Assembly (NCBI GenBank): GCA_028278645.1
Contig: JANQDZ010000095.1
Coordinates: 47,651-111,650 of the forward strand
DNA length: 64,000 bases
Direction: 5' to 3'
Origin: Longimicrobiales bacterium
GTDB taxonomy: Bacteria > Gemmatimonadota > Gemmatimonadetes > Longimicrobiales > Gaopeijiaceae
In this document: positions 63,839-64,000 of the stretch, piece by piece
Layout: each line of letters begins with the position of its first letter
How positions within the stretch are numbered: the stretch's first letter is position 1
The notes under the pieces: model-generated
Seen by the model: the letters and a program-made list of their open reading frames with translations, nothing else
The model's database searches: none
Told to the model about the DNA's origin: nothing
Translations under genes and position numbers: made by a program

Positions 63839-64000
<162 letters not shown>

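Overview
The window is 64 kb of about 60% GC DNA, almost fully coding, with about 75 protein genes. All but one (the ppiD-like gene at 6436..8265) lie on the minus strand. Genes for LptD, BamD, Tol-Pal, lipoproteins and TatAC show a diderm bacterium. A DUF4321 protein, the many TPR proteins and the order of the Tol, Tat and LptD genes suggest Gemmatimonadota or a close relative; this lineage call is an inference. I see no transposase, integrase, phage gene, CRISPR array, tRNA or rRNA. The region is chromosomal core plus one sugar-nucleotide block.

Reading down the minus strand from the right edge: the 3' end of tuf, then the S10, spc and alpha ribosomal clusters (63.6-47.0 kb: rpsJ to secY, a terminator, adk, map, a promoter, rpmJ, rpsM, rpsK, rpsD, rpoA, rplQ, a membrane-anchored unknown, rpmB). 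Next is a sugar-nucleotide and sulfate-activation block (46.9-36.4 kb): a WbpA-type dehydrogenase, a fused ATP sulfurylase/APS kinase whose sulfurylase active site looks altered, a CysQ-like phosphatase, UDP-glucose dehydrogenase, UDP-glucuronate decarboxylase, a UDP-glucuronate epimerase-like enzyme, two TPR proteins and a DegT aminotransferase. Together these could supply UDP-glucuronate, UDP-xylose, an amino sugar and PAPS for a surface polysaccharide, but no glycosyltransferase or sulfotransferase lies in the window.

Between 36.3 and 24.4 kb are housekeeping genes in short overlapping operons: bamD-nadD-secA, radC, rsh-uvrB-tsaE-tsaB-rimI. A well-formed promoter at 24.4 kb starts an envelope operon: a 50-residue secreted peptide, a GalE-like epimerase, then tolQ, tolR, tolA, tolB, pal and cpoB, followed by nrdR, tatC, lptD and a fibronectin-type lipoprotein ending in a terminator (12.35 kb). 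Next come a large acidic TPR protein, a polyprenyl synthase, DUF4321 and tatA.

The left end has the ppiD-like gene on the plus strand with a strong terminator. Divergent from it, a promoter with a perfect -35 (6.27 kb) leads into a TPR protein with a 33-bp minisatellite, then aroQ, efp, accB, accC, comB and a truncated ftsK.

No wholly new multi-gene system is obvious. The items most worth following are the altered sulfurylase in its sulfation-like context, the small secreted peptide heading the Tol operon, the two TPR proteins with odd acidic or repetitive regions, and the membrane-anchored unknown between rplQ and rpmB. No gene-free stretch exceeds 300 bases.
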